From the NCBI GenBank assembly GCA_022361315.1, contig JAKSBB010001254.1, positions 1 through 6,921 of the forward strand: a DNA stretch of 6,921 nt, read 5' to 3'. The translations under genes were made by a program, and so were the position numbers. Below the pieces are notes generated by a model, which did not search any database, was not told where the DNA came from, and was given only the letters and a program-made list of their open reading frames with translations. This stretch comes from Desulfobacterales bacterium (GTDB lineage: Bacteria > Desulfobacterota > Desulfobacteria > Desulfobacterales > Desulfobacteraceae). Each line of letters begins with the position of its first letter. Positions within the stretch are counted from its first letter, which is position 1. This document shows, in pieces, positions 5,719 through 6,921 of the stretch.

Positions 5719-6734
5719 CTCTACGCTCACAGTTTTTCAGGCCGGCCCTTGCGCCGGCCATTCTCATCCTGCTCCTTATCGCCGGCAGCGCGTTTGCCGG
5801 CGACAGGGAGCAGCTTTTTCTCAAGGCCAACAATCATATTGCCGACGGCAGCTATGATGCGGCCATTACCCTTTTGATGACCGTTCCCGAACCGAAACCG
5901 AACGAGGAAGGGATTGAGTTTATCAAGGCCCGGATGCTGGCGGCCTCCCTCTTCCATGCGCTGGAACAGCCCGACCGGGCCAGGGCCGTCTGCCGCGACG
6001 TACTGGCTCTTTTCCCGGATAATACGGATGCACACAATTTCCTGGCCACCCTGGCCACGGATGAGCTCCCCTTTTACCGGGCGTTTTTCCAGGACTGTAT
6101 CCGGTTTGCCCCCGCCCTGCTGAAAGGTGCCGTGATGACACTGGGGCTGACCCTGGGCACCATGTTCATCTCCCCCGCCGGCGGCTTGTTTATCGCCCTG
6201 GGGCGGATATCCGGATTCGCCCCGGTATCTGGAATATGCTGGTTTATCATTTGGTTCTTCCGGGGAACGCCGCTGCTCCTGCAACTTTTCTTCATTTATT
6301 ACGGCCTGCCCTCGCTGGGGATTACCCTGCGGCCGGAAGCGGCCGCCATCATCGGCCTGGGACTGAATTACTCCGCCTATCTGGCCGAGATCATCCGGGC
6401 CGGTATCCAGAGTATTCCCGGGGGGCAGATGGAGGCGGCCAAAGCCCTGGGCATGAGTTATGCCCAGGCCATGCGACGGATCATCGTTCCCCAGACATAC
6501 AAACGGATACTGCCGCCGGTGGGCAACGAATTCATCGCATTGATTAAGGATACAGCACTGGTTTCCACCATCGCCATGGTGGAGCTCATGCGGTCCGCCG
6601 ACCAGATCTTCAACACCTATTTCAACGTCAACGTCCTGATCATCGCCGCCATGATTTACCTGGGTTTCACCACGGTATTCACCCTGGTCTTTGAACGGAT
6701 CGAAAGGAAGGTGGGGGCCTATGAAAACAGATAA
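5712..6734 (+). CDS. Amino acid ABC transporter permease with N-terminal signal peptide and TPR extension
   Basis: Residues about 130-340 are a standard HisM/GlnP-type permease. They include a first helix LLKGAVMTLGLTLGTMFI, then the FFRGTPLLLQLFFIYYGLP signature (182-200) and the EAA loop EAAKALGMSYAQAMRRIIVPQ (241-261) that contacts the ATPase. IALIKDTALVSTIA follows, and the last helix is at 308-327. Family members are usually about 215-230 residues; this one has about 120 extra. The extension has a signal-like segment (11-29, ending AFAG) and two TPR-like units. Unit 71-104 has A78, F81, A90 and P102 at TPR consensus positions 8, 11, 20 and 32; a weaker unit at 32-65 has A39, A51 and P63. 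HisM-type permeases have a periplasmic N-terminus, so the extension should lie in the periplasm, where the binding protein docks. There is no Shine-Dalgarno sequence; the ATG overlaps the upstream gene's end, implying translational coupling. The reading frame is intact. Confidence 0.9.
   Translation: MVTLRSQFFRPALAPAILILLLIAGSAFAGDREQLFLKANNHIADGSYDAAITLLMTVPEPKPNEEGIEFIKARMLAASLFHALEQPDRARAVCRDVLALFPDNTDAHNFLATLATDELPFYRAFFQDCIRFAPALLKGAVMTLGLTLGTMFISPAGGLFIALGRISGFAPVSGICWFIIWFFRGTPLLLQLFFIYYGLPSLGITLRPEAAAIIGLGLNYSAYLAEIIRAGIQSIPGGQMEAAKALGMSYAQAMRRIIVPQTYKRILPPVGNEFIALIKDTALVSTIAMVELMRSADQIFNTYFNVNVLIIAAMIYLGFTTVFTLVFERIERKVGAYENR
5740..5801 (+). promoter_or_regulatory. Two tandem GC-rich hairpins at the binding-protein/permease junction
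   Basis: Hairpin 1 pairs GGCCGGC (5740-5746) with GCCGGCC (5753-5759) across a six-base loop. Hairpin 2 pairs GCCGGCA (5781-5787) with TGCCGGC (5795-5801) across seven bases. Both are perfect and together carry four copies of GCCGGC in 61 bases. They start 22 bases after the binding-protein stop, within codons for the permease signal segment. In many ABC operons stem-loops after the binding-protein gene protect its mRNA from 3' decay and lower permease output. Neither hairpin is followed by a T run, so an intrinsic terminator is unlikely. Confidence 0.5.
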
Positions 6735-6921
6735 TATCCTGAGACTTGAAAACATCACCAAAGACTTCAAGACGGTCCGGGCCGTGGACAATGTCAGCCT
6801 GTCGGTGCACAGAGGCGAAAAAATAGTGATCGTGGGTCCCTCCGGCTCCGGCAAATCCACCCTGCTCCGGTCAGTCAATCTCCTTGAAACCATCGACAGG
6901 GGACGGATCATCTTCAAGGGC
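6721..6921 (+). CDS. Amino acid ABC transporter ATP-binding protein, N-terminal part
   Basis: This is the first 67 codons of an ABC ATPase, cut by the window end. The translation begins MKTDNILRLENITKDF and continues through AVDNVSLSVHRGEKIVIVGP into the Walker A motif GPSGSGKST (39-47). LLRSVNLLETIDRGRIIFKG follows, the layout of GlnQ/HisP-type subunits that power amino acid uptake. The A-loop aromatic position before Walker A appears to be F16. The Q-loop, signature motif and Walker B lie beyond the window. The ATG overlaps the last 14 bases of the permease gene in another frame, with AAGGAAGGTGG upstream, so the two are translationally coupled. It completes a binding protein-permease-ATPase operon. 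Confidence 0.93.
   Translation, partial: MKTDNILRLENITKDFKTVRAVDNVSLSVHRGEKIVIVGPSGSGKSTLLRSVNLLETIDRGRIIFKG

Noticed and set aside
5727..6917. 396-residue minus-strand open frame opposite the permease and ATPase
   Set aside because: It spans two well-identified coupled genes on the plus strand and has a low-complexity G/D/Q/P-rich composition typical of an antisense shadow.

Overview
The window looks like chromosomal DNA of a Gram-negative bacterium, most likely a sulfate-reducing deltaproteobacterium (Desulfobacterota, Desulfobacterales-like). This is an inference from the protein styles: a large hybrid kinase with an ABC-type substrate-binding sensor domain, strong AGGAGG ribosome binding sites, and moderately GC-rich codon use. 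There is no rRNA or other marker to confirm it, and no tRNA, CRISPR array or intact mobile element was seen.

Left part (1-1946): three small cytosolic proteins linked to redox or quinone chemistry. They are an ABM-fold monooxygenase-like protein (45-341, minus), a DUF3088 thioredoxin-like protein with a CPDC motif (726-1070, minus) and an MdaB-type NAD(P)H:quinone oxidoreductase (1353-1946, plus). The 384-base gap between the first two holds a 13-base direct repeat next to a long inverted repeat. The divergent DUF3088/mdaB spacer holds palindromes, a possible operator and a possible 15-codon upstream ORF that ends in the ribosome binding site of the DUF3088 gene.

Middle (1954-4686, minus): one gene for a 910-residue membrane hybrid sensor histidine kinase. 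Its order is signal peptide, periplasmic ABC-type substrate-binding domain, transmembrane helix, PAS, HisKA, HATPase_c, receiver. It converges on mdaB with only 7 bases between the stop codons.

Right part (4933-6921, plus): a tightly packed polar amino acid ABC transporter operon, divergent from the kinase. It encodes a periplasmic binding protein, a permease whose start overlaps the binding-protein stop, and an ATPase cut off by the window end. The permease is unusual: its usual five-helix domain is preceded by a signal peptide and about two TPR units, predicted to lie in the periplasm. Two GC-rich hairpins built from four GCCGGC copies lie just after the binding-protein stop, inside the permease's signal-peptide codons. 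The divergent layout suggests, but does not prove, that the kinase senses or regulates solute uptake.

The most notable items are the TPR-permease fusion, the hairpin pair, the kinase/transporter arrangement and the possible leader ORF. Nothing in the window clearly amounts to a wholly new system.
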